Positions 14,621 through 23,492 of a stretch of 64,000 nucleotides of DNA are shown here, in pieces. Both the position numbers and the translations under genes were made by a program. How positions within the stretch are numbered: position 1 is the stretch's first letter; every line of letters starts with the position of its first letter. The notes under the pieces are model-generated. The model worked only from the letters and a program-made list of their open reading frames with translations, was not told the DNA's origin and ran no database searches. The stretch is from contig NZ_AUHS01000003.1 in NCBI RefSeq assembly GCF_000423305.1, positions 277,879 to 341,878 of the forward strand, in the 5' to 3' direction. This DNA is from Legionella moravica DSM 19234. GTDB taxonomy: Bacteria > Pseudomonadota > Gammaproteobacteria > Legionellales > Legionellaceae.

Positions 14621-14866
14621 ATGTCTGATAAAATACAACATACTGCAGCAGGTCTGCATGAAAAAATGATTCATCGTTACAACGATGGATTAGACCATAA
14701 ACACAACAAAAGTCATCTGCTCTATCGACGCCACTGTAAATCTCACCCATGTGTTCCTAGAAATGGAAATGCTGAAGAATCAGAAACAAACGGTTCAACA
14801 GGACTAATTCGTGAATTTAAATTAAGAAAAATGCGTAAACGACTGGATAAAGGACGAATCCATTGA
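14621..14866 (+). CDS. Small basic hypothetical protein
   Basis: An 81-residue frame with a good ribosome site (AAAGGAATAAA) before its ATG. It is rich in His, Lys and Arg and ends in a basic segment (REFKLRKMRKRLDKGRIH). I recognise no family and see no signal peptide or membrane helix. It is divergent from the atp operon and is followed by a strong hairpin at 14922-14944. The ribosome site and the isolated position favour a real gene; the small size and unknown family keep confidence moderate. Confidence 0.5.
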   Translation: MSDKIQHTAAGLHEKMIHRYNDGLDHKHNKSHLLYRRHCKSHPCVPRNGNAEESETNGSTGLIREFKLRKMRKRLDKGRIH

Positions 14867-14921
14867 TACAGTATATCTTATCCTCCCAGGTTAGCCACTT
14901 CCTGGATTGGACGTGCAGCTG

Positions 14922-14944
14922 ATGGCCTGATTTTATCAGGCCAT
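14922..14944. terminator. Bidirectional hairpin between convergent genes
   Basis: A perfect 10-bp stem (ATGGCCTGAT with its complement, TTT loop) lies between the small basic gene and the convergent BON lipoprotein gene. No long T run follows on either strand. Confidence 0.5.
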
Positions 14945-14982
14945 ATTATTCAAAAGAACCTTTTAAAATCATTAAAAATCAT

Positions 14983-15570
14983 TCACTTACTTAGATGCGT
15001 CGGTTCATACGTGAAATACTTAAGCAATTTAACCACACGTTCAACTCCTGTAGTGTACCTGGCTATTTTAATAACCTTTTCTGCCTGATCCGGCTTGACA
15101 TCACCCATTAAATAAACAGTGCGATCGGAAGTTATTATTTTAAATGCATTAGGATCAATAGAGTCATCAGCAAATATCTGGCTGCGAATTTTCGCAGTGA
15201 TCCAACTGTCTTGAACGCTATTAGAAGAAACCTGACGGACATTAACCTCATTAAACAATCGTCGGTACTGTTTTATTTGAGCTAAACGCAATTTTAATTC
15301 TTCAAATAATTCATCATTAGGTACATGGCCTGCGATTAGTATGTCCCCATTGAACGCAGCAATATCAAGTACACAGCTGGAATTATTAAATGTTCTGTTA
15401 ACAGCCAAAACCCTGTTTACTTCAGCCAACAAGTTATAATCGTTTAATTTTTTGTATACATCATGCCTGTCGTAAAGCAAAGAGGCACCAGTCCATACAG
15501 TGCTTACGCAGCCAGACAAAACGTATGTCGTGATCAGTAACACCAGTATAAAACGTCCCTGTTTTATCAT
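14983..15570 (-). CDS. BON-domain lipoprotein, second copy
   Basis: A 195-residue lipoprotein. The signal peptide ends in lipobox LSGC with Cys21 as the acylated residue. Two BON domains follow (about residues 45-115 and 120-190), the second containing the glycine pattern TVYLMGDVKPDQAEKV. BON proteins bind phospholipid, and DolP homologues support outer-membrane integrity. It is 1 bp downstream of a shorter-named paralogue in the same operon, so this looks like a local duplication of dolP with strong divergence. Confidence 0.85.
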   Translation of the reverse strand: MIKQGRFILVLLITTYVLSGCVSTVWTGASLLYDRHDVYKKLNDYNLLAEVNRVLAVNRTFNNSSCVLDIAAFNGDILIAGHVPNDELFEELKLRLAQIKQYRRLFNEVNVRQVSSNSVQDSWITAKIRSQIFADDSIDPNAFKIITSDRTVYLMGDVKPDQAEKVIKIARYTTGVERVVKLLKYFTYEPTHLSK

Positions 15571-15571
15571 T

Positions 15572-16144
15572 TTATCGAATGTATTGGAAAATTTTCACGA
15601 CTTTTCTTACACCGTTTATCCGACGGGCTACATCAACCGCTAAGGATGCTTGCTCTGGTGTAACGATCCCCATTAAATATACAACGCCATTTTCAGTTAC
15701 TATACGAATCGAACCGGATTCCAACCCTTTTTTGGTTAACATATTGCTTCTAACCTGGCCGGTAATCAAAGAATCTTTTGATCTTTGGGACATTGAAAGG
15801 GGATTATCCACCGTGATTTCATCATATACTCGCTTTACCCCAGGGGTATTCTGAGCCACTCTCTCAGCTACAACTCGCAAAGAAGCAGTAGGTGTCTGGC
15901 CGACCAACAAGACTACTCGATTAAAGCTGGTCACTAAAATTCGTGAATGTCTAAATTGAGGGTCTGCAACAATACCTTTATGTATCACATGAAATAGGCG
16001 TGCATCTGCTTCCATTGTCGTTACACTTCGTCTGTCATAGACCATTCCTGCAGCAGCACCTGCCACAACAGCGACGACGCAGCCTGTTAGCATAGTACTT
16101 ACCAATAAAACAACTATTGATTTTAATCTGGAGTTTATGTTCAT
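15572..16144 (-). CDS. dolP: DolP-like dual BON-domain outer-membrane lipoprotein
   Basis: A 190-residue lipoprotein. Lipobox LTGC puts the acylated cysteine at residue 22, followed by a glycine/alanine segment and YDRRSV, the DolP/YraP hallmark. Two BON domains then follow. The gene order lpoA-yraN-diaA-dolP is the same as in E. coli, which supports the name. It probably maintains outer-membrane integrity near the division site. Confidence 0.88.
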   Translation of the reverse strand: MNINSRLKSIVVLLVSTMLTGCVVAVVAGAAAGMVYDRRSVTTMEADARLFHVIHKGIVADPQFRHSRILVTSFNRVVLLVGQTPTASLRVVAERVAQNTPGVKRVYDEITVDNPLSMSQRSKDSLITGQVRSNMLTKKGLESGSIRIVTENGVVYLMGIVTPEQASLAVDVARRINGVRKVVKIFQYIR

Positions 16145-16149
16145 TTTTT

Positions 16150-16749
16150 TTATCCTAAAACCTGACCAAATAAAGACTGATCAATTAAATCACAAAAACA
16201 ATGTAATATGAACAAGTGAAGTTCTCTTATACGCGCAGCGCTATCTGAAGCCACTCGCAGCTCAATATCCTCTGGCCCCAGATGATTGGCCAAAACGCCT
16301 CCATCTCGTCCACTTAGTGCAATAGTATCCATTCCTCGTTCATTGGCTGCATGCAATGCGTGCAGCATGCTATCGGAATTACCTGAAGTAGTTAGTAACA
16401 ACAAAACATCCTGTTCATGGCCCAGAGCCTGAATCTGTCTTGCGAACACTTGACCGTAATGATGCTCATTTGCAAACGATCCAAGACATGTTGCATCAGA
16501 GCTTAAATTAATTACAGGTAAAGGAGGCCTTTCCACCTCAAAATGATTCAACATAGCGCTGGTAAAATGCATGCAATTCGCGCTGGATCCCCCACTGCCA
16601 CACACAAATATAGTTCCATCAGCCAGCAGGCAATTCACCAATCGTTGTCCTGCTTTAGCAATAGTATCCGATAAAGCGTCTGCAACGGCGATCTTCGTTT
16701 CAATATTCACACCAAAAAGATGTCTTACTCTTTCTTCCAGTTGAACCAT
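16150..16749 (-). CDS. diaA: SIS-domain protein, DiaA type (DnaA initiator-associating)
   Basis: A 199-residue SIS-fold protein. The start is set at the ATG at 16749 (MVQLEERVRHLFG), which has AAAGG upstream and aligns with E. coli DiaA; an upstream ATG at 16827 would overlap yraN. The phosphosugar-isomerase fold is clear (CGSGGSSANCMHF, TTSGNSDSML). However, the GmhA catalytic Glu65 region (HFAEEL in E. coli GmhA) reads HFTSAML here, so it is probably not a sedoheptulose-7-phosphate isomerase. DiaA binds DnaA and promotes initiation. The E. coli-like gene order supports this call over GmhA, although such genes are often labelled phosphoheptose isomerase. Confidence 0.85.
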   Translation of the reverse strand: MVQLEERVRHLFGVNIETKIAVADALSDTIAKAGQRLVNCLLADGTIFVCGSGGSSANCMHFTSAMLNHFEVERPPLPVINLSSDATCLGSFANEHHYGQVFARQIQALGHEQDVLLLLTTSGNSDSMLHALHAANERGMDTIALSGRDGGVLANHLGPEDIELRVASDSAARIRELHLFILHCFCDLIDQSLFGQVLG

Positions 16750-16768
16750 TTTATAAACCTTTTTATAT

Positions 16769-17128
16769 TCAATAATCTGCGTTAAATGCGTCTTTAATCC
16801 AGGTAATATCCCCAGAACTCCCGTCAATACTTATGACATCAAAGCGTATTGGATTACGTTCCTGGATTTTATGTTTCAGCAAATAATGCGACGTTGTTCT
16901 TATTATTTTTTGGCGCTTTGCATAAGTAACACTGGCAAACCCATCTCCAAATTTTATATTTGAACGACAGCGTACCTCAATAAATACGAGATAATTTCCT
17001 TCTCGCATAATTAAATCAATTTCACCTGAACGGCAATAATAATTCTGGCACACCAGCTTAAGGCCTTGTTCCAGCAAGTACTTTAATGCCTTTTGTTCCG
17101 CAACACGGCCTGAGTGAACAGTGTTCAA
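16769..17128 (-). CDS. yraN: UPF0102/YraN-family endonuclease-like protein
   Basis: A 119-residue protein with the restriction-nuclease-like core GEIDLIMREGNYLVFIEVR (the GEID...EVR motif, residues about 35-55) of the YraN family. Its cellular role is poorly known. It sits 30 bp after lpoA and just before diaA in the conserved operon. Confidence 0.93.
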   Translation of the reverse strand: MNTVHSGRVAEQKALKYLLEQGLKLVCQNYYCRSGEIDLIMREGNYLVFIEVRCRSNIKFGDGFASVTYAKRQKIIRTTSHYLLKHKIQERNPIRFDVISIDGSSGDITWIKDAFNADY

Positions 17129-17158
17129 TTGGCTATCCTTCTGAATTCATCATTCAAT

Positions 17159-18979
17159 TTAAACCGTACTACCTAATGAATGTGCCAGGCCTTGTCTAAA
17201 TTGCCCCCACTCCAGAACACGCGCAACCTGCTGTGAAGGTTTCAAATAGAGAGTACCGTTTGATTCCATAGAACCATCCGCGGGAAATAAAATTAACTGA
17301 TTTATTTGAGTAGCTAATGCATAACTGTCCATACCCAGGGCATACAACCTATTATAACTATTAAATTGCTCTGGCCAATTTCTCGTTCCCATCTGATGTG
17401 AAAATACCCAGGGGATGTCGCAAAAAATAACCCCATCCAAATCTTTATCTTTTAAAGCATTGGCATTTCCGCCATAAACACTTGATGTAGCAAAGACCGG
17501 TACATCACCTGCATAATAATATTTTAACAAGGGCATAATTTGACGCGCCTTTGATGGATAGGCTAATAAAAAGATCATATCAAAGTCTTGTCTACGGCTT
17601 GGCAAGGATTGTAGATTATGACCCAAAACCTGCTTTAATTGTTTTTCTCTTGTCTGACTTTCAGAGATTTTTAGAAAATCCTTCATTTTCTTGTTCATAT
17701 CATCATTGGTGCCATATAAAAAGGTATCAACAATTTTGCCACCATTATTCGTCCATTGATTAACAAATGCCTTGGTCACATCATTGCCCCAATCGTTTTG
17801 GGGTGCAATGACTAAAGCCCTGCGGTATCCCTTACTCCGCGCTTTACTTGCCACCTGGCTGGCTTCATTAGCAGGAGACAGACCAAAGAGATAAGAGTTA
17901 TCCTGTACACTGGCGTCTGAATCATTCAAAAGTAAAGTAGGGACAGGATGGTTCAGCACAGCTACAGCAGCTACCTGATTTTTAGTCAATGGACCAACAA
18001 CATATTCTGCACCTTCATCAATGGCTTTTTGATACAGTTCGGTGATTTCACCTTGAGCTGTATCATAAGTTTTTACCTGAGTTGTCTCCTCACCATTATT
18101 GCTCTTATAAGCAGCCATGAATCCTTCGCGTATTGCTTTACCAGGACCAGAAAGTGGCCCACTTAACGGGAGTAATAATGCTATATTTTTAGGTTTGGCA
18201 ATCATTTTGTCAGCAATACTGTCCAAGGGGTTGGGAAGAATATTATTCGCGGGATGATGATCATAACGAGATTGCCATTGATCCAGGGCAGCAAGCAATG
18301 ATTTAGGATTGTCTCGATATTTACGCGAAATAACAGCTAACTGGAGCCATCCTTGTAATTCAGACTTATCTGCAGCTTCTGCAGCCATCGCATTTAATTC
18401 GGGTTGAGGCAAGTTAATTAAAGTGAACCAGAGCGTTCTTCTGTTGTTAACCTGCTGCTCCTGCTCCGTCAATAAGGACTCCAGTTTTATTCGCTCCATT
18501 ACCGACTCTATTTGATTGCCTGTTGAGCGATAGGATTGAGCCAACAGCTCATGCAATTGAATTTGATTGTAATGCGAAAGGCTATCTGAGTCTTTTATCG
18601 TTGCCAATTTAACCAATGCTGATTGGGGTTGATCCCGGATCACATCTATTTTCGCTAATAACAGTTTTTTTTCATTCAACTGATCATCAGTTAATTCACT
18701 TGTTTGTGCTAAAATGGCTAAACCTTGTCGCCATTGGCCCTCAGATATCATACTGCCAGCTGCGGCTAGTAATAGACTTTGTTTTTTGGAACCTTCTTCA
18801 TTTTTTGCTAATGCAAGATAGGTCGCAGTAGGCATACTGTAAGGATTTTTAACTTTTTTGTGGACGGTGGTCACTACAGGCTCAGATGAATTAACGGTTT
18901 GAGTGCATTGACACAGCAAAAATGTTGAGACCAGCAATAAAAAAATACGAACATTAAATAATTTTAGAAACATATTCAT
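17159..18979 (-). CDS. lpoA: Penicillin-binding protein activator LpoA
   Basis: A 606-residue outer-membrane lipoprotein that activates PBP1A. I start at the ATG at 18979 (an ATG at 18973 is equally possible), giving a signal peptide ending FLLCQC. Glutamine before the cysteine is unusual for a lipobox. The N-terminal half is TPR-like helices. The C-terminal half is a type-I periplasmic-binding fold (KNIALLLPLSGPLSGPGKAI onward), as in LpoA. A start at 19039 would overlap the divergent rsmI. With the ATG used here, only 34 bp separate the two start codons. Confidence 0.92.
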   Translation of the reverse strand: MNMFLKLFNVRIFLLLVSTFLLCQCTQTVNSSEPVVTTVHKKVKNPYSMPTATYLALAKNEEGSKKQSLLLAAAGSMISEGQWRQGLAILAQTSELTDDQLNEKKLLLAKIDVIRDQPQSALVKLATIKDSDSLSHYNQIQLHELLAQSYRSTGNQIESVMERIKLESLLTEQEQQVNNRRTLWFTLINLPQPELNAMAAEAADKSELQGWLQLAVISRKYRDNPKSLLAALDQWQSRYDHHPANNILPNPLDSIADKMIAKPKNIALLLPLSGPLSGPGKAIREGFMAAYKSNNGEETTQVKTYDTAQGEITELYQKAIDEGAEYVVGPLTKNQVAAVAVLNHPVPTLLLNDSDASVQDNSYLFGLSPANEASQVASKARSKGYRRALVIAPQNDWGNDVTKAFVNQWTNNGGKIVDTFLYGTNDDMNKKMKDFLKISESQTREKQLKQVLGHNLQSLPSRRQDFDMIFLLAYPSKARQIMPLLKYYYAGDVPVFATSSVYGGNANALKDKDLDGVIFCDIPWVFSHQMGTRNWPEQFNSYNRLYALGMDSYALATQINQLILFPADGSMESNGTLYLKPSQQVARVLEWGQFRQGLAHSLGSTV

Positions 18980-19013
18980 TCGCCAAATACGCAATAACCG
19001 AAGAGGATAAACT

Positions 19014-19865
19014 ATGACAAACTCTCTAGCAACAGGCATAGGAACTCTCTATATAGTTGCGACTCCAATTGGAAACCGTGATGACATCAGTTTCAGGGCA
19101 CTTAATATTTTAAAATCAGTCGATCTAATCCTTGCTGAAGATACAAGGCACTCAATACAATTACTCACTGCTTTGGGAATAAAAAATAATTTAACTTCTC
19201 TGCACGCCCATAATGAAAGTGATAAAAGTAAGCAAATCATTGAACAAATCCTCAATGGAACTACGGTTGCTCTAATCAGTGATGCAGGAACACCTTTAAT
19301 CAGTGATCCTGGATATCCTTTAGTAAAGCTTGCTCGTGAACATTTAATTCCTGTTACCCCAATTCCAGGACCAAGTGCCTTAATTACGGCTCTAAGTGCA
19401 GCAGGAGTACCCTGCGACTCCTTCATCTTTTCAGGTTTTCTTCCTGCAAAGCACGCTGCTCGGGTTAGCAAACTCAAATCTCTACAAAATGAACCTCATA
19501 CACTTCTTTTTTATGAGTCAACACACAGAATTCTGGAGTGCATTGATGATATTTCAGAAACCTACGGCCCAGAATGTGAGTTGGTTCTGGCGAAAGAACT
19601 GACTAAAACTTATGAGAGGTTCATCACAGGTACCGTATCTGAAGTCAAAAAGTGGTTATTAGCAGATCCAGGCCATACAAAAGGAGAGTTTGTATTAATA
19701 ATACCTCCTCGTCCGGAGCGTGATTCTCTTCAATCGCATCAGGAGCTCCTTGCTGTTTTATTACAAGAAGTACCATTAAAACAAGCAGTATCTATAGCCT
19801 GTAAACTAACTAAAGCACACAAAAACGAACTCTATGAAATGGCTTTAAAAATGAAAAAGTCATGA
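19014..19865 (+). CDS. rsmI: 16S rRNA (cytidine1402-2'-O)-methyltransferase
   Basis: A 283-residue tetrapyrrole-methylase-fold enzyme that 2'-O-methylates C1402 of 16S rRNA with S-adenosylmethionine. GTLYIVATPIGNRDDIS at the start, AEDTRHS, and ALISDAGTPLISDPGYPLV are the family signatures. It is divergent from lpoA, as in E. coli, with an AGAGGAT ribosome site. Confidence 0.97.
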   Translation: MTNSLATGIGTLYIVATPIGNRDDISFRALNILKSVDLILAEDTRHSIQLLTALGIKNNLTSLHAHNESDKSKQIIEQILNGTTVALISDAGTPLISDPGYPLVKLAREHLIPVTPIPGPSALITALSAAGVPCDSFIFSGFLPAKHAARVSKLKSLQNEPHTLLFYESTHRILECIDDISETYGPECELVLAKELTKTYERFITGTVSEVKKWLLADPGHTKGEFVLIIPPRPERDSLQSHQELLAVLLQEVPLKQAVSIACKLTKAHKNELYEMALKMKKS

Positions 19866-20047
19866 AATTATTGTATTAGAGGCTGTCGGCAATTGCTCTT
19901 ACCTCCTGAATGATGCGGCTTTGACCATGTGCATTTAATAATGAGTTTACCAATACATGACCGCAGCTATTCTTAGCGTTTGAGCATGATTAATTATCTT
20001 CTTTCAAAACAAATTTATTACCTAAAATTAATTTGCACGACAATAAA

Positions 20048-20614
20048 AGTAACTACCCACGTCATCCCGAAGGTAGTGAGGGATCTCCTCTCGGGTGGCG
20101 CAATTTTAAAGAATCAATTGATACAAGTCGTTCCAATCTGAGTTCAATGCATTAATCAAATCAAGCTTCTTTTTTCGTGATCAATCTTTAATTTGTTTTC
20201 TCGTTCAATAACCACAACGATACTTTCACAGGCTTCATAGTAAACAAGTCTATCCACGTTGTATTTTTTGGTGAATCCAGCCACCAATTTGTTTTTGTGT
20301 TCGTAGACGCGACGTATCAAATCATTGGTAACACCAGTTTACAAAACATTATTGTGTTTATAAGCCAATAGGTAAACGTATGATTCCATATGCGTTGGTG
20401 ATTCCTTGTTGTGATGGACTTTGCTCTTTTAATATCCTGCAGGAATAAGAATATTACCAGCAAATACAGATTGAATAGAATTCAAAATATTACAGCAGAG
20501 GTTTTCATTCAGTTATATGATCATAAATAAGTTTTCAAATGTTTTTGAAATTATTGAATACGTGCCGTTTGCTGGAGATCCCTCACTGCGTTCGGGATGA
20601 CGTGGGTAGTTACT
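20048..20614. mobile_element. 567-bp element with 41-bp terminal inverted repeats and a dead GIY-YIG gene
   Basis: The left arm (20048-20088, AGTAACTACCCACGTCATCC onward) is repeated as its reverse complement at 20574-20614 with about three mismatches. The core motif CGTCATCCCGAA...GTGAGGGATCTCC is a palindromic interspersed repeat known from several bacterial genomes. Between the arms lies the GIY-YIG pseudogene. No transposase is present, so it is a non-autonomous, MITE-like element. Confidence 0.7.
20156..20389 (-). pseudogene. GIY-YIG endonuclease remnant with in-frame stop
   Basis: A 77-codon frame beginning MESYVYLLAYKHNNVL, then TAA at codon 17 (20339-20341), then [31 protein letters not shown] and ERENKLK. 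This is the YhbQ-like GIY-YIG nuclease fold. The stop falls on the second Tyr of the diagnostic YIG region (LY-G becomes L-stop-TG) and the C-terminal helix is missing, so it is inactive. Confidence 0.8.
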
Positions 20615-20943
20615 AATAATTTAGAGAGATATCAAATAAATAAGATACAAAAATTAGCATGAAATAAAAAATAGAAAAGAAATTAAATGTTTAAAATATG
20701 TTACTACTATAAATATATCCGTAATTTAATTTTATTAGGTATTAATTAAATAAATCTCGCAACAAAAGTCTCATTTATAAAAAATATGCACAATAATTAA
20801 AAAAATATACAGGGGCTGTAATATGGCATTTCGAGAGATAAGACCGTAAAGAAATAGTTCATCCCTAAACACTATAAATACAGTTCGAATTTCATTCCCG
20901 AAAGTAAAAGCAACTGGCAAACATAATTTAACTATACATAGGT

Positions 20944-21075
20944 ATGAATGTAGCTCATAAATTAGGGCTTAAAGACGGAGACAAAATATAATTCAGTGTG
21001 GACGAAGATAATTCAAGAGTTTGGCTAATAAAAAAAGCCATTAATGATGTTGGATACAAACTAATTGATTCTTAA
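20944..21075 (+). pseudogene. AbrB/SpoVT-like antitoxin-type remnant
   Basis: The frame reads HKLGLKDGDKI, an in-frame TAA at 20989-20991, then FSVDEDNSRVWLIKK and a terminal stop. This resembles the swapped-hairpin AbrB DNA-binding fold (LGL..GD.I pattern). Upstream ISFPK-like residues appear only in a different frame. It is short and decayed, and no partner toxin gene was seen. Confidence 0.4.
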
Positions 21076-21526
21076 AAAAATAAAGATTCTACAAATCTTC
21101 GATTACAATTGACGTGGAATGAGTATACTCCAGATCCTCAAAAAACCGCGGTAAGAGAAGTAAAGCATGATATGCATGACGGAGGATTGAGGATTTTTGC
21201 CCATCTTAATTAAGATGCCGCGGCGAATTCTGGTGAAATTTATTCAACCATAGCAACTCTTTGATGCTGAGACCCAGTTGTTCCAATTTTTTACCACTAC
21301 TATTTCAAATTCGGAGAGCATAACAGGAGAACCAGGAAATTATGGGACAATTAAGCAGATTACTTACTAATAGACCCTTTATATCCTCACTTTCACTCAT
21401 CATGCATGCAAAGACCCGCAAATAAGCACAAAATGTCCGAAAATAACCAGCGCATGTCCTATTATGCCAAGCTGGATCAACGGTCTATGTCCTATAATTT
21501 AATTAGGTCAGGCAAACTAGAGTTCA

Positions 21527-22600
21527 ATGATGTCATCGCTAAAAAAATTCAGCTTTTTAATGGTATATTTACTCATTCCACTCCCCATTATAGGCCTTCA
21601 TCTTGGAGGATGGTTTAGTTTTCTTCCATTCGCAATAGTTTTTATCTTAATCCCTTTTGTTGACATTTTTATCAGAGATCCATCCAATCCATCAAGAGAA
21701 CAAGAACATGAACTGATTAAAGACAGTTATTATAAATACATAACCTATGCCTATGTACCAGCTCAAATAATCATGCTTGTTTATGCTGCTTATGTAGTTA
21801 GCACTCATCATCTGTCATGGATTGAATGGCTTGGTTTTACCCTGTCGATAGGACTAATATCCGGTGGGGCAGGGATCAATTTAGCGCACGAATTGATGCA
21901 TAAAAACAGCCGTACCCAACAAATTCTTAGTAAAACATTATTAGTATGCGTGTGTTACGGTCATTTTTTTATCGAACATGTCAAAGGGCATCACGTTCGA
22001 GTGGCTACCCCAGAAGATCCTGCAACGGCACAATTGGGAGAAAGCTTTTATCAATTCATACCCAAGACATTGATCGGCTCCTTTAAATCAGCCCTGAGTC
22101 TTGAAAAAAAACGCATGCTTCAGAAGGGATATGCATGCTGGAGTTTGCATAATCATTTCTGGTGGATACTTTCAGTACCATTAATCATTGGCAGTCTGTG
22201 TTTGCTTCTCGGGGGATTTTCTACGTTGGCATTTTTTATAGTACAATCATTCACCGCCATCATGACCCTTGAACTGGTTAATTATATTGAGCATTATGGT
22301 CTGGAAAGAAAAAAACTGGAAAACGGTCTTTATGAAAAAGTCAGTCCATATCACTCCTGGAATGCGAATCACTGGTTAACCAACGCCATATTATTTCATT
22401 TACAACGTCATTCAGATCACCATACCTATGGCGCTCGTCCTTATCAAATTTTACGCCATATGGAACAAAGCCCTCAACTTCCATCAGGATATCTGGGTAT
22501 GATAGTTCTGGCGTTAATTCCCCCTCTCTGGAGTAGAATAATGGATAAGCGGGTTATTGAATTCAGAAGACAACTAAAACAAAAAGATAGGTGCCAATAA
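21527..22600 (+). CDS. alkB: AlkB-type membrane diiron alkane/fatty-acyl hydroxylase
   Basis: A 357-residue polytopic membrane protein of the fatty-acid desaturase/alkane 1-monooxygenase superfamily. The diiron histidine motifs are complete: HELMHK, EHVKGHH, and LQRHSDHH near residue 300. NYIEHYGLERKK is also specific to the AlkB branch. It would hydroxylate a terminal methyl group of an alkane or acyl chain using O2 and rubredoxin; no rubredoxin gene is nearby. The ribosome site is weak, and the ATG at 21530 is an alternative start. The substrate is unknown. Confidence 0.88.
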   Translation: MMSSLKKFSFLMVYLLIPLPIIGLHLGGWFSFLPFAIVFILIPFVDIFIRDPSNPSREQEHELIKDSYYKYITYAYVPAQIIMLVYAAYVVSTHHLSWIEWLGFTLSIGLISGGAGINLAHELMHKNSRTQQILSKTLLVCVCYGHFFIEHVKGHHVRVATPEDPATAQLGESFYQFIPKTLIGSFKSALSLEKKRMLQKGYACWSLHNHFWWILSVPLIIGSLCLLLGGFSTLAFFIVQSFTAIMTLELVNYIEHYGLERKKLENGLYEKVSPYHSWNANHWLTNAILFHLQRHSDHHTYGARPYQILRHMEQSPQLPSGYLGMIVLALIPPLWSRIMDKRVIEFRRQLKQKDRCQ

Positions 22601-22691
22601 TCACTACGATTTATTTTTCTTTTCTGCCATAGAATTTAATAGAGCCTTTCAATAAACTAATCCTGGATTATTTCAAAAATAAGGATTTTTT

Positions 22692-23492
22692 ATGAAATAT
22701 TTTTTAAGGAAGCATTGTTTTATTGGTTCTGTTTTGTTCTTTTCTTCATCATATGCGGCACATCATGGACATGTTACTATTGCCGATCCAATATTGGGCA
22801 GCCGTGATATTATTTATGAACAAATTAATGAATTTGCGGTAGTTGAAGGGGATATTCTCATTGGAAAGGTAGCCCATTTAAAAGCTCAGGGGGCCATTAT
22901 CACCCCAAAAGCAGGAGGCTCGCGTTGGCCTAATGGAGTTGTTCCTTATGAGGTCGCTGAAGATTTACCCTTTATGAACAAATTAGCCATCTATCAAGCA
23001 ATCGATCATTGGCAAAAAAATACCCATCTGGAGTTTTTAGAGTTAAACTCTAAAAATCGCTATGAACACCGTGATTATATTTCATTCATCCATGCGGAAG
23101 GTACAACCTGTTCTTCATATGTAGGCAAAAAGGGTGGTAAACAGGAAATTAATCTGGCGCCACGGTGTACCACTATGAATACGGTACATGAAATTGGCCA
23201 TGCTCTTGGTTTATGGCATGAACAATCACGAGCAGACAGAAACTCCTATGTGCGTATCGTATGGGAGAATATTGACGATAAGTACAAGCACAATTTTGAA
23301 CAGCAATTAACCGACGGTAAAGATTTTGGTTATTATGATTATCAATCCATCATGCATTACGGTAGCTTTGCCTTTTCTAAAAACGGTGAAAAAACCATTA
23401 TCCCATTAACTGATGGAGTAGAAATTGGGCAGCGAACTCACTTAAGTGAAAAAGATATCGCTGCCGTTAAAGCAATGTACCCTGAAGCCTAA
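22692..23492 (+). CDS. legP: LegP, astacin-like zinc endopeptidase (Dot/Icm effector)
   Basis: A 266-residue M12A astacin-like protease. The extended zinc motif HEIGHALGLWHEQSRADR spans 166-183 (ligands His166, His170 and His176, catalytic Glu167), and the Met-turn SIMHYG holds Met221 and Tyr223. This is an intact active site and a eukaryotic-like family rare in bacteria. The N-terminus (MKYFLRKHCFIGSVLFFSSSYAA) looks like a signal peptide, odd for a type IV effector. The name rests on the astacin fold and Legionella context. Its last 4 bases overlap the end of the convergent membrane effector gene. Confidence 0.93.
   Translation: MKYFLRKHCFIGSVLFFSSSYAAHHGHVTIADPILGSRDIIYEQINEFAVVEGDILIGKVAHLKAQGAIITPKAGGSRWPNGVVPYEVAEDLPFMNKLAIYQAIDHWQKNTHLEFLELNSKNRYEHRDYISFIHAEGTTCSSYVGKKGGKQEINLAPRCTTMNTVHEIGHALGLWHEQSRADRNSYVRIVWENIDDKYKHNFEQQLTDGKDFGYYDYQSIMHYGSFAFSKNGEKTIIPLTDGVEIGQRTHLSEKDIAAVKAMYPEA

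Noticed and set aside
21406..21618. 70-codon frame overlapping the start of the AlkB-type gene
   Set aside because: Overlaps a clearly better gene in another frame and has no recognisable domain; I considered a frameshifted longer AlkB start but found no family similarity upstream.
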